A stretch of 64,000 nucleotides of DNA, taken from positions 186,001-250,000 of the forward strand of contig ML769455.1 in NCBI GenBank assembly GCA_009733575.1. The letters run 5' to 3'. This DNA is from Gymnopus androsaceus JB14. Taxonomy: Eukaryota; Basidiomycota; Agaricomycetes; Agaricales; Omphalotaceae. The notes under the pieces were generated by a model. That model worked only from the letters and a program-made list of their open reading frames with translations, was not told the DNA's origin and ran no database searches. Position numbers and translations under genes: made by a program. Each line of letters opens with the position of its first letter. The stretch's first letter is position 1. Of the stretch, positions 22,814 through 33,291 are shown piece by piece.

Positions 22814-23210
22814 GGTGTATTCAGGACAAGTCGCTTTGATTACATCGAATTTTCGGCAAAGCAGGCTTTTATATACGGAAGGAGGGAATATAGCTTGGAA
22901 AACATCTTGGCTGGCCAAGACCAACATCAAGCTCCCAAGAAAAGATGTAAAAAAAACAACTAACGCGCCGCTTGCGTTAATTTATCAGTGCTCAATCAGT
23001 GCTTTCCCGGGTGACGACATACCAAGCCTTGTACGCAAGACCAGGCCGAGTACTTTCATTCCTCGGCAGTATAAAGTTATGTTAATTTTGTGGAATCGTG
23101 TGCAGCGCCGAGAGATTCCAAGAGACATTGGGAAGAGACATATAGCTTGACCTAACTAATTGCAGTACCATAAGCACAGTAACGATCGATAGAAGAGAAT
23201 CCCATTACAT
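22814..23210. other. Intergenic spacer
   Basis: Between the 5' end of membrane-protein copy 4 and the 3' end of the SDR gene. No feature recognised beyond presumed promoter and terminator functions. Confidence 0.4.
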
Positions 23211-24343
23211 TTAAGATCTCCGAATCCGCTCATACTCCCCCTGCACATGCGCCCACACTTTGTCTACCATTCCTTCCTTCCGGTACTTCCCCAGAGTACT
23301 GATGACCTTTCTCGCCCGCTGATTCTCCGTCCTTGTCAAGAGAGTATACCCCGCTTCCTTTAAGACCGTCGGTTCCGATGGCAAGATCTCCGTCCGGGAT
23401 GGGTACCCCTCCGGGAGCATAGCGAGCGCTTGTCAAGAGAAAAAGATGTCTATCGCAAGGTTAGCTTGATCCAAGAAAAATGAACCTGCCTCACCTCTCC
23501 CCACTTTCATCAAGAGGAATGTCAGTCCCAGTAATCTTCTTAATCCACATAAGCGATCTTGCAAACACTCCAAATGCACCCTGCATCTTGTCTTGATACG
23601 GAGTCCGCACCAAACCGGGATTGCCATGAATAAAGCTGATTTTGTTGGGTTCAGCTGTAGCAGCGGAGGCTTCGAGTGTCAAGGTCACGAGGGTACCCAT
23701 ATGCCCGCGAATAGCAGAGAACGGGATCTTGAGTGCAGGCATGTCCTCTGGGTAGAGATTGCCTTCGTCGCAGCCACAGGCGACAGATACGACGCGTGCG
23801 AGACCAGGTTTCCATCGGAAGATGAATTTGCGCCGTTGATGAGAAGAGGGGTGAGGTGCTGCATAACAAGGGTACGATCGTAGTATGCAGTGGCTAGAAA
23901 CTTGTGTAAACCTTCCGGCGTAACTAAATGGGCCTGATTAGTATATATAGAAGTAATACAAGACCAGGCATACCACTTCGATCAAAGCTAGGCGTCCCCG
24001 TAGTCAAAAATAACAGATTCACCTTTTCCTCCCTACTTTTAATATCTTCACAAACCCTCTCAACTACCTTCATTAAGCTAAGGTCTGCTTGCAGAAACAC
24101 GATTTCTGATTCCCCAATATGATCTTCCGGACCCAATGTGCGACACTCTTCGATAATACGATCCGCAGATATCCGAGACCGACCAACAAGGTATACCTTT
24201 GGTCTAATGGTGTGAGAGACGAAAGCCTTGAGAGTGCTTTCACCAATGCCCGAGGTCCCGCCTAAAAAGACGGCAACAAGGTTTGGAGGGAGGGAAGTAG
24301 AGATGAGGGCATTGGAGGCGAGCATTTGGGTGAGGGATACCAT
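23211..24343 (-). CDS. Short-chain dehydrogenase/reductase (SDR)
   Basis: NAD(P)-dependent oxidoreductase of the SDR superfamily. After ATG 24343 the Rossmann segment reads VAVFLGGTSGIGESTLKAF (glycine-rich dinucleotide-binding motif), followed by KVYLVGRSRISADRII, the acidic FLQADLSLMKVV and NLLFLTTGTPSF. Downstream exons read VTPEGLHKFLATAYYDRTLVMQHLTPLL, VVSVACG and the family-typical GNPGLVRTPY before a C-terminal TRTENQRARKVISTLGKYRKEG block. Conventional YxxxK spacing is not clear. The last exon ends RIRRS near 23211. The frame slips once near 23820, where a one-base correction restores GKPGLARVVSVACG. Substrate unknown; resembles fungal secondary-metabolism-type SDRs. Confidence 0.72.
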
Positions 24344-24807
24344 AGTGAATGAGAGACTGAGATGAAACTACAGGTTCGCATACTTTTAATACCTGCAGCG
24401 GAGAGACTGTTAGTCAGGCTGTCTATCGGAAGTCGGAAAATCAGCTATAATAGGAACTAGGCAAATCAACCAAATGTATATGGTACAGATCACCTTAATC
24501 AGCATATCGGGAATTAGACCCTGCAAACATATATGTAAGGTGTAGCATGTCGTCTTTTGTCTGTGCTGAGTTGAGCGAGATTTCGAGAAGTGTTGTAGTA
24601 GTACTAAGCTACCAAAGCTCTGCAGGCCTGCCAGCAGATTGCAGCATGAGGGAATCAGAGCTCTTCTACTTGCTGAGAAAAACCATCAACTGGCTTTATC
24701 GGATTGAAGAGAAGGTTGAGGAAGAGCGAATTAGATCATGGGCGTTCAAGCTCGAGTTAAGCGCCCAATATCGGACGAGTACCACTTGCAACAGATAATC
24801 TGTTAGA
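24344..24807. other. Intergenic spacer upstream of tRNA-Lys
   Basis: No gene called. An 83-codon open frame at 24547-24798 has no family resemblance. Confidence 0.4.
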
Positions 24808-24903
24808 GCCCGCCTAGCTCAATCGGATAGAGCGTCAGACTTTTATTCGACTGTTCCATTAAGGTGAATCTGAAGGCTGCGAGTTCGACCCTCGCGGTGG
24901 GCT
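24808..24903 (+). tRNA. trnK: tRNA-Lys(UUU) with intron
   Basis: Cloverleaf parts are visible: acceptor stem GCCCGCC/GGTGGGC, D arm GCTC...GAGC, anticodon stem TCAGA/TCTGA, and T arm GCGAG-TTCGACC-CTCGC. The anticodon loop reads C-T-TTT-A and is interrupted after position 37 by a ~22 bp intron, the normal eukaryotic position, giving anticodon UUU. Confidence 0.88.
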
Positions 24904-25032
24904 ATAAATGTGCTAATTCATGGACATCATTTTTCCTTTTTCGAAAGTTTTCTTGCACCTTGTACACCAGCGCAGTTCAAATTGCAAGTTTCTACAATCA
25001 AGATCCAGTAACTAATACAACTAAAACATATC

Positions 25033-26688
25033 TCAACTGGTCCCATCTCCACCTTCACGATTAACAAAATTATACACCTTCAACATCCTACAAAACGCCT
25101 CGGTCTGAGGGTTTGAATATACCTGCGGAGGTGACGGCTTCTTCCCGTTACCCTCTTTTCCCTTTCCTGGGTCTGCATCGGGTCCCGGCCCCGGTGCAGT
25201 TCTACTAAACACCTGCACATCTTCCACCTTCACCAATCCTCCACACGGTACGTTCTGCTTTACCCAGTCGAGTTCACGGCTTACCATTTCCCGCGCGGTA
25301 GGTTCGTCCGGGAAGGGTTTTTGGGCCCGGGAGAGGGAGATGAAGGAGTGAAAGGCGCGGGTTATCGGCGAGCCAGTGGGGGTCGTAAGTTAGGTGAGGG
25401 GTGGAGGGTTGGGAAGACGATGATGTGTCTGCTTCTGCTTCCGACGCGGGCAGAACGAAACCAGATGTATCGACGTCGATGAACTATGAAAAGGGTGAGT
25501 ATAGTATCTAACCAGAATGTAAACCCACCCACCTCTAAAAACTTTCGCTTCGGTAAGCACTTGTCCAAGGCTATCCACTGTGTAAACGATCCTTCTTCTC
25601 GTCGACCAGCTTGCCTCCTTGTTGGAGGAGCAGGCGTCGGAGCAGGAGGAGGAGCAGCGACATCGTCCAAATCATCCAACAGTATTTCGTCTGGGTTGAC
25701 TGGATTTGCGGTAGCTGGCGTCGATTCATCATCGTCGTCGATAACAATCTCGTCTGGATTCTTCACCTCTCCCTGCTGTTCCGTAGGCTCTCCCTCAGCC
25801 CACCAGATGCCAACCTCCCATCCTACATGCATATGTGCACTGAACCACCATCTAGGCTTCAAGACCCTCAACAACCCCGTCAACGGCGGGCTTCCCAATG
25901 CGCCTTGTTGAATATCCTGTCGGAAGTGTGGCTTTTTTCGGAGGAGAGTAGCTAGGGACTCGGGGGAAGCGTAGGAGGTTATGTCGACTGGCCAGTCATG
26001 GGATAGGAAGATGCTGGATTTGAGGATGCGATTGCGGAGGAAGAAGGGAAAGCTGTCTGATTGAAGATTCACGGACATGATAGATACTTCGAACATCGTC
26101 TTTGTTGTATGGTTGGCGTTCAAAGTAGCCTGTGGACATGGTTATACACACATCAAGCGAATCACCAACTTAACGCACCTTTCTTAAAGTTGTAGCCCTT
26201 GAATATGCCAGATGCACCGCTGATTCGGATTCCATTGACCAAGACAGAGCCTGCATGGCCAAGAAAGTACATGTTCGGTGCTACCCAGCCCCCGTGAAAT
26301 CTGCACGGAACGTGTAAGTCGACATCAAGGACAGATTAGACCACTGGGCTCTCACAATTCCCAAAAGTAATTCGACGCTTCATGATTTCCTCCGATGATA
26401 ATCGTCAAAATAGGTGCTTCTTTTTCTCCAGTGTAATATCTAACCAAAAGTCAAAACTCGCAATCTGCCAACATCCAGAGGTTGATCATACTTGTAAAAT
26501 GTGCCCAATTGCTTGTACTTGTCTGGTACAGCCATACATTGTAAATCCGCATAATTTCGGATGGCTTCAAAGTCGCCGCAGATGAGGAGAAGATCAACGT
26601 GGTAATTGTTTTGGGCTTCTAGAGAGGCGATGGAGGAATAGATAGAGTCTAGCTCGCCGTGGCAGCAGCCTTCAATAGCGATTTTCAT
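25033..26688 (-). CDS. DBR1: RNA lariat debranching enzyme
   Basis: Nuclear metallophosphoesterase that hydrolyses the 2'-5' branch of excised intron lariats. The N-terminus [17 protein letters not shown] is diagnostic. Metal-binding motifs follow: [52 protein letters not shown], the RSIYHVRE segment, FLSHDWP and the FSAHMHVG histidines. A variable acidic linker ([11 protein letters not shown]) precedes the conserved [18 protein letters not shown]. The final exon carries [15 protein letters not shown] and ends at 25033. It has five or more introns. Apart from possible indels in the last third the core is intact and of usual length (~500 residues). A housekeeping gene with no obvious mating role. 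Confidence 0.88.
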
Positions 26689-26788
26689 GGAGCTAAGTAA
26701 GAGTTTCTGAAGAGTGTTACATGCTATTGGCGCCCAGGAATTACTTTGACTATTTATTTATAATAATACACGTCCAAGAATTGGAAAT

Positions 26789-27788
26789 CTACTTTGGCTC
26801 TTCGTTTGATACTTCTACAAATTCCCTTGCTCTGCGACCTTCGTTGAGCTGTTTGGATACGGTGTCCAACCTAACATTAAGCATCCATTATCAGCACGTA
26901 TCATTCTAGTCTGTCAAATTACCCACCGTGTGCGGTCCACTCTCCAACGGCGCAGTCGTCGCTGGTACTTCCTTCGGCACTGTATTACTCGTATCTGTTT
27001 CCCACTGATATTCCCAACATAATTGCTGGCCGCCTCTGAAACTCTGTTGATATGCGGCTGGGAGGCGTCCACAACACGATTAATATGCGGCTGGGCAGCA
27101 TCCCGAGCTGATGCAAGATACTCTTTCGATGTCTCTACAGCTGCGGCTGCAGTTGGCTGAGCAGCATCCCGGCTGAAGCAAGGTACCTTTCGATGTCTCT
27201 AGAGCGGCTGCAGTTGGCTGAGCAGCATCCGGCTGAAGCAAGGTACCCTTTCGATGTCTCTAGAGCTGCGGCTGCAGTAGATTGGATTTGGGAGGCGAGG
27301 GTCGAGTCTTGGTTCGTCGTCGACGGCGAGCCACTGGGCAAATAACCCTGTACCAGGTTCTTCGCTTGCTCGATATATGTTTGCCCAGTCGCTTTGGCCG
27401 CTTCAACATCTCTCTGGCCCTGTGCTACAGCCGTATCAGTCTTGGCTTGGAGCTGGTCGGCTGCTGAAGGTGGTTCGCCAGTGAATTCTTTGCCTAGAGA
27501 CTACCAGGTTGGGTTCAGCCTTTGATTCCAACACTTGTGTTAAGTTGAAGCATACCTTAGCAGCTAATGCAGCTGTCTGCGCCGCTTCCTGCGCCTGATC
27601 TGCATTCTTCTCAATCGCTCGTGCCGCTGCATTTGTCGGAGCCTCTGCTTGAGCCTGTGCTGCTGTCGTTTCTGCTCTGGCAGCACTATAACATCATCAG
27701 CATCGGTAATTTCCATAACGCGGAAACCAGAAACTCACTCGGCACCAGAAACGTTGACGTTAAAGATCTTTCCTTCGACGGTGGACAT
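26789..27788 (-). CDS. Alanine-rich LEA-like repeat protein
   Basis: Unrecognised beyond its style. ATG at 27788 (MSTVEGKIFNVNVSGAE), then alanine-rich amphipathic helices (ETTAAQAQAEAPTNAAARAIEK, AAQTAALAAK, AKTDTAVAQGQRDVEAAKAT), a repeat block with units around ALETSKxYLASA at 27090-27300, QPHIN repeats, and a short last exon LDTVSKQLNEGRRAREF ending at 26789. The composition resembles group-3 LEA or apolipoprotein-like stress proteins. No signal peptide or membrane helix. Within the repeat block some units differ by one-base losses in CCC and TT runs, which break the frame locally; this may be a consensus artefact. Confidence 0.55.
27090..27300 (-). repeat. Imperfect ~60 bp tandem repeat inside LEA-like gene
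   Basis: About three units of GGCTGAAGCAAGGTACC..TTTCGATGTCTCTAGAG-CTGCGGCTGCAG. Units differ by small indels that change reading frame. Confidence 0.6.
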
Positions 27789-28577
27789 GTTCGTTAAGTT
27801 CAGTGATTTACTGTAATAAGGCAAGTTGGTGTGGTTTGGTTTTGGTTTGGTCGCGTGCAGCGTAGCTCTTTTATACCTTCTCGACTCCAAAAGAAGCCAT
27901 GGGTCGTCATCGGCGATGACACCCACTTGACGTCATCTTATGATCCGCCCCAAAGCCAAACCTCTCTCCTGAGAGTTCCGAGTAGTCTCTTCCATTCGAA
28001 ATCGCGAGACGGCGTATAATAATCTATCTAAGAGCTCAGCAACTCGGTTCAGCTGATATATAATGTTGGTGGATTATGTACTTAGCGCTCAGAGTTTGAC
28101 ACGAAATCGCAAATTTCACGCAGGTCAAAGCGTATTATACTTCATTCGCCTATCTCTTCCTAATTGCGTCCTGCACAGTACTAATATCAAATTTATCTAT
28201 ATGAGAATTGAGCCAGGTCTTCCCTTTCTGAACAGTGGTCATATACACTCGCGATCGGATATATATTCAAGAGGAGAAAAGGAAGTATGCTCCTCAGGCT
28301 ATCCCACTGTAAAGTAATACCGACACTCGAGGAGTCCCCTCAAAAAGATAATGTAGAGTAACTGCGGCGGCAATCCATTGCGACCTTCAGACCTCTGTTA
28401 CATTAGGCATTGCTGTGAAAGCATGACACTATGCACTTTGTACCTACCGGATTCGAAGGCCTAGACGTCCAAGCTACTTCGGTCCAATTTTGATTACAAA
28501 AAAAAAAAGAAACTTGCGCAATTGAAGATGCCAAAAAAAACATGTATCAGAGCACATACACATTGGAACAGAGCAAT
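27789..28577. other. Intergenic spacer with degenerate dispersed motif
   Basis: Promoter side of the LEA-like gene, then AT-rich sequence. A shortened dispersed motif (GTCAAAGCGTATTATA) starts at 28123, the outermost of the six copies. No gene seen. Confidence 0.4.
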
Positions 28578-28678
28578 AGCCCACCGCGAGGGTCGAACTC
28601 GCAGCCTTCAGATCCGCCTACTTGCTTTGAAATTGCTATATAAGAGTCTGACGCTCTATCCGATTGAGCTAGGCGGGC
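28578..28678 (-). tRNA. trnK: tRNA-Lys(CUU) with intron
   Basis: Same acceptor, D and T arms as the tRNA at 24808 (GCCCGCC/GGTGGGC; GCGAG-TTCGACC-CTCGC), but the loop reads C-T-CTT-A, so the anticodon is CUU. A ~27 bp intron, unrelated in sequence to the other one, sits after position 37. Confidence 0.88.
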
Positions 28679-29427
28679 CCTGCCGAAGTACTGCTATGCA
28701 CAAATCTAATCTATCGAGGAGGGTGCTGGATAATCAATATTATTTATACACGACGAAGAGACGAGACCACAGTGAGCAGAACTGTGAGGCTCAAGATGGG
28801 CGGGAAAAAGTTCGCACCACTCTTGATTCTTGTCCATGAATATTGTCCATGAATAGGACTTATATAATATATAGAGTACTTGTACAGACAGTAAGTAGAA
28901 CTACGTCGAAACTTGTAGAACTATATAATACATTCTCCACTTGATACATACAAAAATCACTAGAACATTCTACTTATTTCTAGATTGCACATGAAACTAC
29001 GTACATAGACATAGACTCCAATGGAGGGAACGGAATAAAGCACAGGAAGTAAGTACTGTATATATCTACACTCGACACTCTATGCACATCTAGTAAGTAC
29101 ACCAGTTATAAGTACATACACAGTAAATGTAATATTGACATTAAAATGAAGCATAGGATACATAAGTACCGCAAATCTAAAAGATATTAAAGATAGTCCG
29201 AGTCGGTCGGACAGCGCTGCTTATTGAGAAGTCAAACTAGCTCTCGAGACTAGGACGGATTAATTGCGTTGAAACGCGGATATACAGTACTTGTTTGTCC
29301 GAAAGCGTAGGTCTGTCTCGGCAGTAGGAAGTCCGAGTGCTTGTCGGTCAACAAATTTGCCCGACGAAGATTCAGATTAGTATTGAGTGAAAACCAGTCC
29401 ACCTAGATTTTGTGCCTGGTAGGTGAG
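28679..29427. other. AT-rich intergenic spacer
   Basis: No gene or clear repeat. Rich in TATA and GTACTTA-type words. Confidence 0.4.
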
Positions 29428-31808
29428 TCAAATAGCTTGATATGCTTCTTGGACCTTCGATAGCTGGTACCCTAAGAAAAAAAATAACATGAGTCAGTTT
29501 GCATGAAATTGAAAAACAAGACCCCAAGGACTCACCAATCAATGGACAATCCATGGAAAATACCGCCATCGTTGCGAATACCTTCTCTAGCATCCCAACC
29601 ATTTCCTCTTCAGAAACACCTTGAAGGGTGCCACCGAGATCGTGTCCATAATTCCTCGCATTCCGCATACTCTGAATCTCGTCTATAAGTACTTGACATA
29701 CGCTCGTCCAGCAAGAGCCCAAGATAGGATTCACATGTGCCACGGTGCTCATATCGACTTGACGGAGGATGGTGACGCAGGCGCGCGCGGCGTTGAGTGC
29801 CTTTTGTCGTGAGTGGGAGTGAGTGGAGATGAATAAGCTGTGGAGCTGAATGGTAGAGAGGTAAGCGATGGTGTGTGTGACAAGGACGGTACCGAATGAT
29901 GAGGTGAAGGAGGGGTTATGCTGGTCAAGGGGAAGGAGGACAAGGCTACCTTGAAAAGTATCGATAAGGTTGTCGAGAGAGGAAAAGCTGGCACCAAAGC
30001 GGGAAGCATCATCTGCTGCCATGTCTTTGGGCAAGTTAGTAAAATATTCTGGCGCAGATGAATGTAATGAAAAATAGTACTCACCTGAACTATATAAAGT
30101 GCCAAGGTTCGCCGCTCTATCAAGGAGCACCGATGCTTTCGCAAACATAGCCATAGTTGAATGTTCCTTCACTGAAGTAGAAGACGGCACCTGCCTCAGA
30201 AAATTTTGCACTGTCATGATACTGCGATAGTCTACCGGCATCGAGTCCTGTAAACCCGACCACCGGAAAAATCTAGCGTCAGCCCCATGGTGTCGATGTT
30301 CTCTTAAAGCCATCACCTGTTCATAGTCCGACATATCCAGCGGCCACGGAGCATCGATTGTCGATCCATTATGTTCGAATACCATGCTCGACAGACACCC
30401 TACGGCCACTCCCCAGCAATTGCTCAATGTAAATGCCATCCAAAACGCATTGATCCTTTCTCCTTCCTCGACCTGGTCGGTCGGGGGAGCCAACAAGGGT
30501 TTGATAGCACCTATCTGATGCAAGGGGGAGGCCACGTCGGAGTTTCCACCTCCACTTCGGATTTTATTCAATCCAGAACCGAGTGTGAGGGAGACAGAGG
30601 CAGACATATGGTACTTCCCTTCTAATATACGTCCAGTCCGGAAAAAGTACACCGAGAGGAGAATTTCCGTTTGAATGGCATGGATAATTCGGTGAGGGTG
30701 AGAGGAACTGAGGGTGTTGGCTGCATGAAGGAGAGCGCGGGAGAGATAGACACCTTCCTGATTGTTAGGGTCGCCCAACAAATGCACTCCAAGGAGATAA
30801 ACCGTAGACAAGAGACCTGGGCAAGGTCTCGAGAAGTGGCCGAAAGGTAAAGGTAGCAAAACGGAATTTTGAAAGCGAGGGACGTTTAGGAAGAAACCCA
30901 AGTCCATCGAGTACGGTAGAAATGCTTGCAGTCTACAGAGAAAAAAAAACACGGGTCAATATTTAGTTGCATCATGTTGTTAACAATCAGAAAGCGGAAA
31001 CGCATACAAGTGCTGTACGACATCGCTTGGAGGTTCCTAGGATAGACAATTAATATTTAGGTCAAGTGGTAATCATAAATTCACCGCACTCACTTCGTGA
31101 AACAGTGAAGATGTTGAGCTCAAACTGCGTCCAGGGGATGATGAAGTAGATGAGCTGCGAGGTGTGTCTAAAGTAAATTCAATTAGCGCGAAGGCCTAGC
31201 GCAAGAAAACAAAAAAAATATTCCTACCAACTGGGCTGGAAAGCGCAGTGCTGTGGAAGTGACGAGCTAATGGCACGGCCGTGGTGTCAGACTGAATGCT
31301 GACTAGAAGTATCAGCCACAGTGTACGGCAAATGAAGTCGGACAGCATTTTCGTCGTCTGGTTCTTCGAGCTCTCGTATTCGGGCTTCTAGTCTTGCGAC
31401 ATTATCTTCAAGCATCTGAGTATGAGTGCGTCCACCGTCAGCATATTCGCAATTGTCTCCCGGTCTCGCGCTCTTCATGCATTGCGTACAGACTAGGACG
31501 AGCACCTACACATTACATTATAATTATTAGTATCAGTTAGAGGAGACCAGTGGACTGAAGGTAGCTACCATCGCATTTCTAAATCATAAAAAAACAAAAA
31601 AACAAAAGTTTTAGGGAAATTGCTAGTTGAAGAATGGCATGTTAGCGCTTACGATCTTTCGTTTTCTAGAGAAGAGTTTATGCCGTGTTCAATGAGGGTA
31701 TTTAATGGCATCTCAGACTTACCTGCAGTTAGTACATGCTTTCCCTCTCTGAAGAGAATAGGGCGAAGCTCCTTGAGATTTGGATGATGATGCCCTTTCA
31801 GAAGTCAT
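29428..31808 (-). CDS. Zn2Cys6 fungal-specific transcription factor
   Basis: Nuclear DNA-binding regulator. The start MTSERASSSKSQ leads to the binuclear zinc cluster, read across three short exons: GKACTNCR / KRKI / KCDGARP / CTQCMKSA, six cysteines in the expected order, followed by a coiled dimerisation helix (MLEDNVARLEARIRELEE). A linker of short exons joins the middle-homology region (29500-30950: VYLLGVHLLG, YLSRALLHAANTL, QTEILLSVYFFRTGRILEGKYHMSASVSLTLGSGL, NAFWMAF), which matches the Fungal_trans domain. Splicing into the last exon gives YQLSKVQEAYQAI and a stop at 29428, the usual end for this class. One extra base near 31497 breaks the frame between GARP and CTQC. Target genes unknown. 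Confidence 0.8.
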
Positions 31809-32277
31809 GTTTTCCTTTTCGTAAAAAGCAGAGATTATAAATGATTAGAATATAAGATGTATGAATATGAGAGTGTGTACAATGTACATCGACCCCATTC
31901 TCTGCCTTACTTATATACGGGGTCGGTCGGATTACCGAGACGAACGAACTTTATTTGGCGTGCGTGCTCAACACAGCATACGCTCGCATTGAGGAAATGG
32001 GTTCGAATGACTAGGCTATCCTCGAATTCCATAGTAGTGGATGAGTCAGGACTGCGACCAACTCCGGCATTATCCGCTTTCGGCACGGGTTTCGGATTTC
32101 CGTCACCATTATCCGATACTATCCGTGTAGATCCGTGCAGCCGCCGAAGAGATGCAAATCTTGGGCCCAAGGATAGACTCTAGGCAAGGAAACGGTGTCG
32201 CTACAATTCCGAGTCTTCAAGCAGATTAAATGACTTTCTTGCTAGATTGGGGCAAGGCTTACCAACCCACAGTCAGC
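31809..32277. other. Intergenic spacer
   Basis: Upstream region of the Zn2Cys6 gene. Open frames on both strands here show no family resemblance. Confidence 0.35.
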
Positions 32278-32510
32278 TAAGATACATGTACGACAGATCC
32301 AGCAACCCCCACGTGATCCGTACCACTTTTGCGGTACTTTACAAAAACCTTTTGCGAAATTTCTAGATGCATTTTTAGCAAAATTCCTGTTGGGTGTTTC
32401 AAGATATACCTTATATCTTTACTCACCCAATAGGAATTTTCTCGAAAGTGAGTGTAGCAGTCTCTCAAAAGGTTTTTAGGGGTTGCCGAATCTGTTGTAC
32501 GTGTATCTTA
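32278..32510. mobile_element. Foldback MITE with TA target duplication
   Basis: A 233 bp non-coding element with imperfect terminal inverted repeats: AGATACATGTACGACAGAT from the left against AGATACACGTACAACAGAT from the right, continuing through CAGCAACCCC/CGGCAACCCC. A second inner inverted block (AAAAACCTTTTG; AAAATTCCTxTTGGGTG) also pairs. Both ends are flanked by TA, consistent with a Tc1/mariner-type non-autonomous element. No transposase inside. Confidence 0.7.
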
Positions 32511-33291
32511 CTCAGATTTGTTACAAATACACTTCGGGACCCAATCGGATCCTTGCACTCGAAAGAAAAAAATGATTGGGGAAAAATTCTCCTTCTACCT
32601 TACAAATTGCATACATGTCCAGGTACATATTAACATTGACTCATAGTCCAGAATCGACGCAAGCGCTATAGATCCTCATTCAACTCAAGTAGATATGCAT
32701 AGATAAATTACACGGCACGATCTCGGAACATGTATATGTGCATCCAGTAGTATCGTTTCCGTCTCATACGGACGAGTCATGATACGATCCCCAACGGATG
32801 TGCGGTTTATGCCACAACTTACAAGATACTACTACGCAAGTACTCGTAATTAGATATCGGGTACTTGGTCGGTGAAGGTGGGACAGTCGGGCAATAACAA
32901 CCTTGTTGAAGCTGTTGAATTTGACTATGTTTCCGTTTGATCAACCTGAAGGTACGATAAACTGATAAACTTAGCTTTGACCATAGATCAACTAACCCGA
33001 TTTTGCCCCGATCACATCACCATCACACTGTTCTTCTCATTTTTGTTATTGCTGGAGGGCAGCAGAAGCAGCGGTTTCTTCTTCTCTCGAATTGTGCCTT
33101 TTGGTTTATGACGTAGATAGACTACGCGGCTGCAGCGGTATTTTAATCTACCGACTGCTGTCTCGGTAGTATTAGGACGGAAATCAAGTCGACGAATTAT
33201 GATTACACAGAGATTCGACATAAGCAAAGCATAGCAAAGCAAAAGGTGTACACCGGAGAATATATATCGACGATTTAGCCAGAAGAGAAAT
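32511..33291. other. Intergenic spacer
   Basis: No gene recognised between the MITE and the CDC73 3' end. Confidence 0.4.
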
